Source: Candidatus Profundicultor aquiphilus
Lineage (GTDB): Bacteria; Atribacterota; Atribacteria; Atribacterales; Caldatribacteriaceae
Length of the DNA: 6,518 nucleotides
Assembly: GCA_013314795.1 (NCBI GenBank)
Contig: JABUEZ010000124.1
Span: 1-6,518 of the forward strand
Direction of reading: 5' to 3'
Positions 1 to 5,724 of this stretch are shown piece after piece; the first letter of the stretch is position 1; the number at the start of each line of letters is the position of its first letter. Made by a program: the position numbers and the translations under genes. The notes below the pieces were generated by a model, which was given only the letters and a program-made list of their open reading frames with translations, ran no database searches and was not told where the DNA came from.

Positions 1-25
1 TAATCCTTCCCCAGGTTCGTAATGA

Positions 26-37
26 AAAGGAGGTGAA
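26..37 (+). promoter_or_regulatory. Strong Shine-Dalgarno site of the PilX-like gene
   Basis: AAAGGAGGTGA lies just upstream of the ATG at 41, with the GGAGG core about 8 bases before the start. It is a near-complete match to the 16S anti-Shine-Dalgarno sequence and fixes the start of the gene. Confidence 0.85.
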
Positions 38-40
38 AAC

Positions 41-1657
41 ATGAAAAACGATAACCGGGGTTCCATGTTGATTATAACGTTCTTCATTGTGGTTGCTCTG
101 GCAACTATTCTCACCACTGCGTCTTTTATCTTCATCGGAGGGAAAAGGTTGGGAGGAACTCAGGCAGTGGCCGGGAATATTGCCTCTTTGCAGGCACATT
201 ATATGGCGGAGATGGGAATTGAGGAAGCTTTGTCGAGTCCGTTTCTTTTTTTTCAAGACTCCTTTCAAGGAACGGTCGATCTTGGAAATGGTACAATTGG
301 GAAGTACGGTGCAACTGTAAAAGTGAAAGGAAACACTATTGAACTGCAGTCAACCGGTTTGGTAAACCCGAAGAATCAGAGCAATATTATCCTTGCACAG
401 AAAACCGTTATTTGCAAGCTGAGATTGAAACCGCCCGATCATTTGAATCCCTATGTACCCTTCCTAAAAAATGCTATCACTACACATCAGAACCTTAAAG
501 CTGGAAAAATAAGAGTTGACATCGATTTCTACACCGATGCAGAAGGCAATAAAAAACCTGTAGCCTCAAGTGCTGACATCTATAGCAATGCTGATGTCGA
601 GGAAATTTCTGGCGTAGTAAAAGGATCGGTTATCGCTCAAGGAAATGTCAAGGTCACTGTTGGTGGTGAAAACACCACCATCGAAGGAGACGTACTTGCA
701 AGAGGGTCTGTAGACTTAACCAAGACTATACTCAAAGGAAAAGTTATTTCTGCTAATGGCTATGTTCAGATTACCAACGATTCACGGGTCGGTGGCGACG
801 TTGTAGCGTATGGGATTGATTCAAATGGATACTCAATATCTCTTAGTAAGGTAACGATTAATGGTGACGTTGTAGCCTATGGGGCGGATCCGGCAAAAAA
901 GTATTCAGTATGGCTTACGAACCAAGTTGACGTTGGCAATATATATACGCAGCTAGGAGAAACACAAGTTAACAAAGACAAAAAGGTAAATTACCTTAGC
1001 ATTGGGACCGTTACCGATTCGGGCTATCCCTCAACCTATAAGGTTGAGGAGCAAAGCTTGCCAACCGTAAATGATGAAGTTAAAAACTTGTGGATTACAA
1101 AGGCGCAAAGTGACGGTCTTATTTTTGAAGACGGTTTGAGCGTAACAGGGAGTTATACGCTGGGCAACGCGTTTATCAATGGGAGATTTGTTGTGGGCAA
1201 CAATGCAAATAATACGGCTTTGAATATTCAAGAAGGTTCGATTATTTATGTAACTGAGGATATTGAAATCACTAATAATGCTCTGATATCGGTGGTTGAC
1301 ACCAATGGCGACGGGATAATTAAGAGCGTTGCGTTAATAACTAACACTTACTTTGATGTTGGTAATAACGCTGTTCCTGTTTCTGTATCTCTAGTTGCTT
1401 TGGGTAACCAAGATTCTCTTCTGAGCAATAATTCCCTGAACGAGGTTGGGGTCATCTTGGTACCGAATGGAAATCTAAAAATCAAAAATAAAGCCAAAAT
1501 ATATGGCGGTATTTTTGCCAAATCTATCTTAAACATCGGAAACAACACTGAAATATATTTCAATCCCTTGGAAAATATAACAAGCTTACCACCTATTACT
1601 ACTGATCCTATTACCAGGTATGGAATTATAGATTTGGTTGAATGGCAAGAAAGTTAG
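41..1657 (+). CDS. PilX-like N-terminal pilus/surface protein with beta-helical passenger
   Basis: This is probably a type IV pilus-associated minor-pilin-like protein, anchored in or exported across the membrane. Residues 1-7 are polar (MKNDNRG), 8-33 form a hydrophobic helix, and the following AHYMAEMGIEEAL matches the AEAGIEEAL segment typical of PilX/PulG-like N termini. A canonical GFTLIE prepilin site is absent; the likely processing point is RG|SML. From about residue 175 to 510 the chain is rich in Asn, Gly and Val with short repeating strands (GDVVAYG occurs at 252-258 and 275-281), suggesting a right-handed beta-helix or bactofilin-like polymer fold. Residues 420-425 (DTNGDG) form a DxNxDG calcium-binding-type loop. 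The start is set by a strong Shine-Dalgarno site. The DNA is visibly more A+T-rich than the next gene. The pilus assignment rests on the N terminus only; the passenger function is not known. Confidence 0.8.
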   Translation: MKNDNRGSMLIITFFIVVALATILTTASFIFIGGKRLGGTQAVAGNIASLQAHYMAEMGIEEALSSPFLFFQDSFQGTVDLGNGTIGKYGATVKVKGNTIELQSTGLVNPKNQSNIILAQKTVICKLRLKPPDHLNPYVPFLKNAITTHQNLKAGKIRVDIDFYTDAEGNKKPVASSADIYSNADVEEISGVVKGSVIAQGNVKVTVGGENTTIEGDVLARGSVDLTKTILKGKVISANGYVQITNDSRVGGDVVAYGIDSNGYSISLSKVTINGDVVAYGADPAKKYSVWLTNQVDVGNIYTQLGETQVNKDKKVNYLSIGTVTDSGYPSTYKVEEQSLPTVNDEVKNLWITKAQSDGLIFEDGLSVTGSYTLGNAFINGRFVVGNNANNTALNIQEGSIIYVTEDIEITNNALISVVDTNGDGIIKSVALITNTYFDVGNNAVPVSVSLVALGNQDSLLSNNSLNEVGVILVPNGNLKIKNKAKIYGGIFAKSILNIGNNTEIYFNPLENITSLPPITTDPITRYGIIDLVEWQES

Positions 1658-1710
1658 GAGTAAATTCCATTTTGAAGAACTAATTATGTTATTACAAGAT
1701 ACACTTCAAT

Positions 1711-1717
1711 AAGGAGG
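1711..1717 (+). promoter_or_regulatory. Ribosome binding site of the secreted beta-sandwich protein
   Basis: AAGGAGG lies 13 bases before the ATG at 1731, which is slightly long. The GTG at 1724 is closer, but it opens a different frame that lacks the signal peptide, so the ATG at 1731 is preferred. Confidence 0.65.
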
Positions 1718-1730
1718 TAATCTGTGTATC

Positions 1731-2306
1731 ATGAAGTATCTTGTTTTTGGTCTGATGTTTTTAGCCCTTTTTGCTCTTACTTCTGTTATTCTCGCCGACG
1801 AACCCCAGATTACCCTCACCGGCCGGGCATTTATCCCGGTGGTGGCAGAGTCGGGGAAAATCACCGAGCGCTTTTTTGCCTTTGCCCCGATAGAGGTTAT
1901 CGACCTTGGGACCGGGCAGGTGGTGGCCGAAGGTGGTACCAAAGTGAACGGGCGCTACAGTGTGGGGGTGGAGGACCCGGGTTTGTACCTGGTTCAGATC
2001 AAAAAGGGGAACCGGGTAATCCTTGATATTTCCCCCCGGATACGGCGGGAAAACAAGGTTTACGACCTGGGTTATGCCGGTGCCCGGTCGACGGCTCTGG
2101 CGCTGGTGCTCTTGAATCTTTCGCGTGGGAAAAAAGACCCCACAAGCATCGTGATTTATAAAACTCCTCTGGTTTTGCGTTCGGAACGCTTTAAGGACCT
2201 GGAAAACCTGGTGCGGAAGACTCTGGCCCAGGGGGAAAATATCTGGGAAAATCGGGAAATCCAGGAATTTGTAGAAACGATTGCTTCGCCCCTGCGGGAG
2301 TCGTAG
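1731..2306 (+). CDS. Secreted hypothetical protein, carboxypeptidase-regulatory-like beta-sandwich
   Basis: A 191-residue exported protein of unknown function. Residues 1-22 are a clear Sec signal peptide (MKYLVFGLMFLALFALTSVILA) with probable cleavage before DEP; there is no lipobox cysteine. Residues 25-105 have alternating strands with Gly/Asp turns, including a stretch of the form IEVIDLGTGQVVAEG..VNGRYSVGV..PGLYLVQI. This is the pattern of CarboxypepD_reg / transthyretin-like beta-sandwich domains, often found in envelope proteins. Residues 150-191 look helical and charged. It follows the PilX-like gene by 73 bases on the same strand, so co-transcription is possible and a role at the cell surface or in pilus assembly is an inference. 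The gene is richer in G+C than its upstream neighbour. No catalytic motif is visible. Confidence 0.75.
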   Translation: MKYLVFGLMFLALFALTSVILADEPQITLTGRAFIPVVAESGKITERFFAFAPIEVIDLGTGQVVAEGGTKVNGRYSVGVEDPGLYLVQIKKGNRVILDISPRIRRENKVYDLGYAGARSTALALVLLNLSRGKKDPTSIVIYKTPLVLRSERFKDLENLVRKTLAQGENIWENREIQEFVETIASPLRES

Positions 2307-2453
2307 TAATTTCCCCTTTTGCCGGCATCATCTGTTGTTCTTCTCCGGTATGGTCTGGGTTTTTATGCTCACTGTCCGGTGAATGGTGCGCCCCGGTTGG
2401 GGGACCCGTTAAAACACTCCAGGGTGATATTCCTTTGGAAACGGGGAGGATAT

Positions 2454-2487
2454 CCCGGAATGGTGAGGGTGGGGAATTCGGGTTTTT
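2454..2487 (+). terminator. Possible intrinsic terminator downstream of the secreted protein
   Basis: CCCGGAAT (2454-2461) can pair with ATTCGGG (2476-2482), with one bulged G and a 14-base loop, followed directly by TTTTT (2483-2487). The stem is short and lies about 150 bases past the stop codon, so the call is tentative. Confidence 0.35.
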
Positions 2488-2706
2488 GAGAAGAGTTGCC
2501 CGGTACTTTTTCGAGGTTCAGGGTTCCCATTCAGGGTGTGATGCAATCGACAGTCGGTGAAGCCAGGGGAAAGAGGTCGTTTTCCGGCAAAAGCTGGTAC
2601 CCGGAACGTTGCAGGAGCGAATTTTGTATTCCAGGAGTTCATTTTGGGCAACCGTACCTGACGATTGTGAATTGGAAGCCAGAAGGAGGGTTCAGGGTGC
2701 ATTACC

Positions 2707-2732
2707 CACTGTGTTACTGGGGAGACACAGTG
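2707..2732. repeat. Perfect 8-bp inverted repeat
   Basis: CACTGTGT (2707-2714) and ACACAGTG (2725-2732) are exact inverted copies around a 10-base loop. There is no T-tract on either side, so it is not a standard terminator. It could be an operator or an RNA hairpin about 110 bases upstream of the module 1 promoter. Confidence 0.5.
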
Positions 2733-2821
2733 TGCTTACATTACAGGAAAAGACTTGAGAGTGGGCTTTTGGGGTGGTAAAAGGCAGGTCTACCCTGGTG
2801 AACCGGTGAGAGCTGTTGCCT

Positions 2822-2850
2822 ATTTTTAAGCTGGATAGAAGGTGTATAAT
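2822..2850 (+). promoter_or_regulatory. Promoter of MNT-HEPN module 1
   Basis: A perfect -10 box TATAAT (2845-2850) is preceded directly by GAAGGTG (2838-2844) and, 17 bases upstream of the box, by ATTTTT (2822-2827), a poor match to a -35 element. The expected transcript start is near 2857, only about 10 bases before the ATG, so the mRNA leader would begin at or inside the GGTGG ribosome binding site. The same arrangement recurs before module 2. Confidence 0.6.
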
Positions 2851-2866
2851 AGAAAAGGTGGTCAAG

Positions 2867-3157
2867 ATGAGGAGAGAAGATATTCTGCGTTTGCTTGCGG
2901 CCCGAAGAAATGAGTTGATGCGGAAGTTTCGACTTCGAAAAATGGGCCTTTTTGGAAGTTTTGCCCGTGGGGAGGAAAACGCAGAAAGCGATGTTGATAT
3001 TGCGGTCGCAATGGAGAATCCCGATCTCTTTGCCCTGGCCTGGCTGAAGGCCGAACTGGAGGAAATTCTGGGAAGGAAAGTTGACATCCTCAGATTCCGG
3101 AAAAATATGGATGAATTGCTCCGTCGAAGGGTAGAAAAAGAAATTCTTTATGTATGA
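2867..3157 (+). CDS. mntA: MntA-type nucleotidyltransferase antitoxin, module 1
   Basis: A 96-residue minimal nucleotidyltransferase. In known MntA-HepT pairs such as that of Shewanella oneidensis, this antitoxin adds AMP to a tyrosine of the HEPN toxin and so silences it. The full GSX10DXD motif is present: G30-S31 then D42-V-D44, with a third acidic residue at D73 (KVDIL). The C terminus (RRRVEKEILYV) is typical of the family. The start ATG at 2867 is chosen because AAAGGTGG lies 5 bases upstream; a TTG at 2816 in the same frame lies before the promoter -10 box and is rejected. Its stop overlaps the start of the hepT gene by 8 bases, the usual coupled arrangement. The gene looks intact and probably functional, although its partner toxin is interrupted. 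Confidence 0.88.
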   Translation: MRREDILRLLAARRNELMRKFRLRKMGLFGSFARGEENAESDVDIAVAMENPDLFALAWLKAELEEILGRKVDILRFRKNMDELLRRRVEKEILYV

Positions 3158-3530
3158 TCGGGCAATCCTTCTTGGACTCTTTCGCAAAATCCTTTGGTCG
3201 GTGGAACAGATTGGTAAGAGAATTGAACCGTTTCACTCGGGGAATGATTTTCTCAAAAGCGACACGGGCCTGGAGAAGCTCGACAGTATTTGTATGTAAC
3301 TCGTCGCCATAGGAGAAACGCTGAAACAGATAGATAAGATTACCGGGGGCGAACTCTGGCAACGTTATCCAGAAGTAGACTGGAAAAGCGCCAAAGGGAT
3401 GAGAAATATTATTACCCATCATTACTTTGATATTGACGCTGAAGCGGTGTTTAACACCTGCGTGATACACATTCCGATCCTGAGGAAAACCGTCGAAAAA
3501 ATTATCAAAGATTTTGAAGAGGGAAAGTAA
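3150..3530 (+). pseudogene. hepT: HepT (DUF86) toxin gene with in-frame nonsense codon
   Basis: Reading from ATG 3150, the first 49 codons give MYDRAILLGLFRKILWSVEQ and onward to LEKLDSICM, then TAA at 3297-3299. The same frame continues without another stop to TAA 3528-3530, giving LVAIGETLKQIDKITGGELW and so on. Both halves match DUF86/HepT, where the junction normally reads like CM-Q-LVAIGE, so a CAA to TAA change at codon 50 is the simplest explanation. Read through, the product would be 126 residues, normal for HepT. The RNase and AMPylation motif RX4HXY (R85, H90, Y92 in RNIITHHY) lies after the stop, so the truncated 49-residue product cannot be an active toxin. The ATG overlaps the mntA stop by 8 bases, indicating translational coupling. 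A sequencing error or suppression cannot be excluded from the sequence alone. Confidence 0.88.
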
Positions 3531-3565
3531 AGCGCTAAAGTTGAGTAGGTTATCGCTTTTGTTTT
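3529..3565 (+). terminator. Probable intrinsic terminator after module 1
   Basis: AAAGCG (3529-3534) pairs with CGCTTT (3554-3559), and TAA (3536-3538) can extend the stem against TTA (3550-3552) across one mismatch, leaving an 11-base loop. TTTTGTTTT follows. It starts at the hepT stop codon. The stem is modest, so confidence is moderate. Confidence 0.45.
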
Positions 3566-3752
3566 GTCACCTCCTTTCGTTCCCGGACATTATTACCCGG
3601 ACCGTTGCGAACCAAAGGTGATTCCCGCTGTGTTCTTCTCTCTGAGGAATCAGGGTGGAAATGTGCAGAACCCGTCCTGGAAGGATTGGTCTTGCAGGGT
3701 CTTTCTGGCGCAGATAAAGGTGGAAAAGGCAGAGAACTGCACCCAAATTCGG

Positions 3753-3781
3753 ATTTTTGGGAGAGAAGAAGCTGATATAAT
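3753..3781 (+). promoter_or_regulatory. Promoter of MNT-HEPN module 2
   Basis: The extended -10 element TGATATAAT (3773-3781) is perfect, and ATTTTT (3753-3758) stands 17 bases upstream of TATAAT, as in the module 1 promoter. GAAGCTG (3768-3774) matches GAAGGTG of module 1. The predicted start near 3788 gives a leader of about 18 bases before the ATG at 3806. Confidence 0.65.
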
Positions 3782-3805
3782 GGTAAGGGAATAAGGGTGG
3801 AGTTC

Positions 3806-4153
3806 ATGGATTTGGCGGTGAAGCGCAAAGAATATGTCGTCAAACTGGAAGAATCGCTGTCCAAGATTGTGGAAGTGCTCTCCCGTTTGCCGGAAGTGGA
3901 ACGCATTATCCTTTTCGGTTCGTATGCTCGGGGAAGGCGGGACCTTTTGACCGACCTTGATATCCTGGTGGTGATGGATACGCAACTTGATATCCTTGCT
4001 CGAACTGCGTTCATGTATGAACGGCTTTGCCTGCCGGTAGACTGTGATGTCCTGGTTTATACCCCTGCAGAGCTGGAACACCTGGAGGAACAACCCTTTC
4101 TGAGACAGATTTTCAAAGAGGGGATAGTGCTTTATGAGAAAAAGCCCCAGTGA
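3806..4153 (+). CDS. MNT-domain nucleotidyltransferase, module 2
   Basis: A 115-residue MNT-fold nucleotidyltransferase, expected to be the antitoxin-like or regulatory partner of the HEPN protein encoded next. Residues 1-30 form a helix, followed by RIILFGSYARG. The catalytic motif GSX10DXD is complete (G38-S39, D50-L-D52), with a third carboxylate at D81 (CDVLVYTP). The C terminus (FLRQIFKEGIVLYEK) is typical. ATG 3806 is preferred over the in-frame GTG at 3797 because GGTGG then sits exactly 5 bases upstream of the start, as it does for the module 1 gene; GTG 3797 would fall inside that ribosome binding site. It overlaps the HEPN gene by 20 bases. The gene looks intact. The substrate (AMP transfer to the HEPN partner) is inferred from the family. 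Confidence 0.88.
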   Translation: MDLAVKRKEYVVKLEESLSKIVEVLSRLPEVERIILFGSYARGRRDLLTDLDILVVMDTQLDILARTAFMYERLCLPVDCDVLVYTPAELEHLEEQPFLRQIFKEGIVLYEKKPQ

Positions 4154-4539
4154 TGAAGGAAAAAGATGGCTTGAGCAGGCCAAAGAAGACCTGAAATGGG
4201 CCAGGGAATTGTTGGAAAAGGGTGGTTACTCTTCTGATCTACTTTCTGAGTCAGCAGGTGGGGGAAAAGGCGCTCAAGGCATACCTTTGCGCCCAGGGGG
4301 AAGAGGTTGTCCTGGGGCACTCCATTGGGAGGCTCTGTGAGGCTGCCGGGACATACCACCCGCTTTTTCTCCAAAAGGGACGGCGATGGATTATCCTTGA
4401 TAGCTACTATATCCCCACCCGTTACCCCAACGGTCTTTTGGAAAGTATTCCTGCCCGGGTGTATACCGAGGAGGCGGCTCGGAGCGCTATCGCTTTGGCC
4501 CAGGAAGTGGTAGAAGTAGTGGAATCCATGATTCTGTGA
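4134..4539 (+). pseudogene. HEPN-domain protein gene of module 2, frameshifted
   Basis: The first frame from ATG 4134 (GAGGGG upstream at about 4119) reads MRKSPSDEGKRWLEQAKEDL and onward to ELLEKGGYSS, the normal start of a SMART-type HEPN domain. Homology then moves to the next frame: IYFLSQQVGEKALKAYLCAQ, H-SIGRL, SYYIPTRYPNG and VYTEEAARSAIALAQEV, ending at 4539. The switch lies between about 4228 and 4240, and one extra base is enough: without it the gene would be 405 nt (134 residues), normal for the family, with the usual spacing between GGY and FLSQQ. In the existing frame translation ends after 68 codons. No RX4-6H RNase motif is seen even when the frames are joined, so this HEPN type may not be a classical RNase toxin. 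The shift could be mutation, sequencing error or, less likely, recoding. Confidence 0.87.
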
Positions 4540-4724
4540 AGGTTTCTTTGGGGTCTACCGATTTTGGCCCTTTGTTTCCCACGCATGAGTTGCAGCTTGA
4601 GTGTTGCGGGATAAACTCTGTTAAGAACATCCGCAAGGAGACTCTCTTTGGGGTTGCTGAGCAATAGAGTGAGTCATCTCTTCCACCTGTTTTTTTACCT
4701 TCTCTTTGCTTCATAAGGTGGGGG

Positions 4725-4740
4725 GAAGCTGGTTTATAAT
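4725..4740 (+). promoter_or_regulatory. Orphan copy of the MNT-module promoter core
   Basis: GAAGCTGGTTTATAAT closely matches GAAGCTG-A-TATAAT of module 2 and GAAGGTG-TATAAT of module 1, and the bases after it (GTAGGGA versus GGTAAGGGA) also resemble module 2. No MNT gene follows; within 90 bases the strand becomes antisense to the module 3 HEPN gene. It may be the remnant of a lost module or drive an antisense transcript. Confidence 0.4.
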
Positions 4741-4826
4741 GTAGGGAGATTGTTCCTCTCATAGACCTGAGAATGGGAATATCGGCAGGCTCACTTTTCT
4801 CGTGTTTCTGTGTTTTCTTGGGTGCG

Positions 4827-5255
4827 TTAGGACGGGTTGATCGAACCAATTTCCTGGAGTGCTTGCGTTACAATTTCTTTGATTTCCTGAGCCCACCGGA
4901 TGGCTCGTTGGGCGTCTTCGGGGGTGTACTCGGCAAGAGGTATCCAGTCTTCGGCACCGGAGAAAGCCAGTTCTCTTTCCTTGCGAAGTTCGCGGGAAAT
5001 CAGGCGAATTCGTTCCAGTCGATTTTTCACGCTTTCCGGGAAAAGGTCCTGATTTTGTTCGATGAATTTCGGTACCTCGTGAACCTTGGGCACTTCGAGG
5101 CCCACACCCATGAAGAGAGCTTTAAGGAGGAGTTCAACCACTTCCTGAGCTTCTCTAACTACATCAGCATAATCGGCTTTGGACTTGGGAAAACCAAGCA
5201 TTTCGATCCTGGTTTGGGCACGTTGCAGGTAGTCTTTAATGAGTAAGTTTCTCAT
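4827..5255 (-). CDS. HEPN-domain protein, module 3
   Basis: A 142-residue, all-helical HEPN protein that appears intact. Typical features are DYLQRAQTRIEML near the N terminus, the EAQEVVELLLKALFMGVGLE helix pair (residues 35-54), KVHEV at 57-61 and the C-terminal YTPEDAQRAIRWAQEIKEIV. HEPN proteins of this type pair with an adjacent MNT protein. GGAG lies 8 bases upstream of the ATG, which overlaps the end of the MNT frame by 20 bases. There is no R followed at 4-6 residues by H anywhere in the protein, so a classical HEPN RNase active site is missing; it may be a non-toxic, nucleotide-binding or inactivated member. This would make loss of its MNT partner tolerable. The biochemical role is not known from sequence. 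Confidence 0.85.
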   Translation of the reverse strand: MRNLLIKDYLQRAQTRIEMLGFPKSKADYADVVREAQEVVELLLKALFMGVGLEVPKVHEVPKFIEQNQDLFPESVKNRLERIRLISRELRKERELAFSGAEDWIPLAEYTPEDAQRAIRWAQEIKEIVTQALQEIGSINPS

Positions 5256-5599
5256 TTTTGATTCTCCAGTGTTTTACACCGTGCAACTGGCGCTCTTCGA
5301 TCAATCCGGCCCTCTTTTGCCTTTCGATTTCCTGTAAAATATGGTCCGCAAGGTGGCATCGATCGAGGAGAACTGTGCAGGCATCAAAGATGCCGCAACT
5401 CGTTCCACCGGTCTTTCTGGCTTTTTGGGGCATGTTCCAGAACCGGAAGAAGGTCAATGTCTGAGCCGAAATGAACGTCACCCCTGGCTGCCGAGCCAAA
5501 TACGATGAGTGCCACAAGGTTATCCCCATAAGTGGACCGTATTACCTCGGTTAACTTTTTGATTTTTTGGGTGACTCTTTGAAATAACGCAGTTGGCAT
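5236..5599 (-). pseudogene. MNT-domain nucleotidyltransferase gene of module 3, deleted and frameshifted
   Basis: From ATG 5599 the frame encodes 71 residues containing a complete GSX10DXD motif (G35-S36, D47-I-D49) and stops at 5384 after KDRWNELRHL. A second frame then carries the family's normal C-terminal region (FDACTVLLDRCHLADHILQE to HWRIKNEK) and ends at 5236, overlapping the HEPN start by 20 bases. Related proteins have several tens of residues between these parts, including the third acidic strand and a P-x-F-like segment; these are absent here. An internal deletion that also broke the frame, around 5384-5440, is the simplest explanation. GGTGG lies 11 bases before the ATG. A proline replaces the usual Val in the strand after the DxD motif (DIDLLPVL). 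The truncated protein lacks the third catalytic carboxylate and is probably inactive. Confidence 0.8.
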
Positions 5600-5618
5600 G
5601 GATAAAACACCCACCGAT

Positions 5619-5628
5619 ACTATGCCAG
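5619..5628 (-). promoter_or_regulatory. Candidate -10 region of module 3
   Basis: On the minus strand, CTGGCATAGT aligns with CTGATATAAT of the module 2 promoter and differs only by three transitions. GGTGG (5611-5615) follows 3 bases later, echoing the close spacing of -10 box and GGTGG in module 1. No good -35 box is visible, so it could be a weakened or decayed version. Confidence 0.35.
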
Positions 5629-5681
5629 AAAAGTTGGAAAGGGGAAAACGCTTTTGTTCCGGTTGGGATGAAAAGCATTTC

Positions 5682-5713
5682 AAAAAAAACCCTTACCCGA
5701 CCGGGTAAGGGTT
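5682..5713 (-). terminator. Strong intrinsic terminator of the initiator tRNA
   Basis: A perfect 11-bp stem, AACCCTTACCC on the minus strand (5703-5713) with GGGTAAGGGTT (5688-5698) around a 4-base loop GGTC, is followed by an uninterrupted T-tract at 5682-5689. It begins 12 bases after the tRNA 3' end. Confidence 0.93.
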
Positions 5714-5724
5714 CTATCAATCTC

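Larger units (their letters stand above)
2307..2844. other. Gene-poor spacer of about 540 bases
   Basis: No convincing gene is visible on either strand. The open frames here (for example 2496-2780 + and 2409-2702 -) lack ribosome binding sites, have odd Pro/His/Arg-rich compositions and resemble no family I know. The spacer contains a possible terminator (2454-2487) and a perfect 8-bp inverted repeat (2707-2732). TTCAGGGTG occurs twice, near 2529 and 2691. It could be a decayed gene or an unrecognised RNA. Confidence 0.5.

Noticed and set aside
1..44. Possible 3' end of an upstream gene, ending at TAA 20-22 or at TGA 42-44
   Set aside because: Two frames are possible and fewer than 15 codons are visible, so neither can be supported.
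1672..1701. Promoter TTGAAG...CAAGAT in front of the secreted protein gene
   Set aside because: The -10 matches only about half of the consensus in an A/T-rich stretch; not distinguishable from chance.
2320..2372. Hairpin TGCCGG/CCGGTA after the secreted protein gene as a terminator
   Set aside because: The 19-base loop and short stem with a G-T pair, with no T-tract directly after it, make it unconvincing.
2409..2702. Minus-strand open frame of 97 codons in the spacer
   Set aside because: Pro/His/Arg-rich composition, no ribosome binding site and no recognisable family.
2496..2780. Plus-strand open frame of 94 codons in the spacer
   Set aside because: No ribosome binding site, composition unlike real proteins, and no familiar motif.
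3550..4183. Long minus-strand frames across module 2
   Set aside because: They are antisense to an MNT gene with all catalytic residues; their Ser/Pro/His-rich products are shadows.
4536..4667. A 43-codon frame starting at GTG that overlaps the HEPN stop and ends in TLFGVAEQ
   Set aside because: Its length can arise by chance, the ribosome site is weak and the peptide is unrecognised; a coupled small peptide remains only a possibility.
4773..5246. 157-codon plus-strand open frame
   Set aside because: It lies almost entirely antisense to the HEPN gene of module 3, whose protein family is clear.
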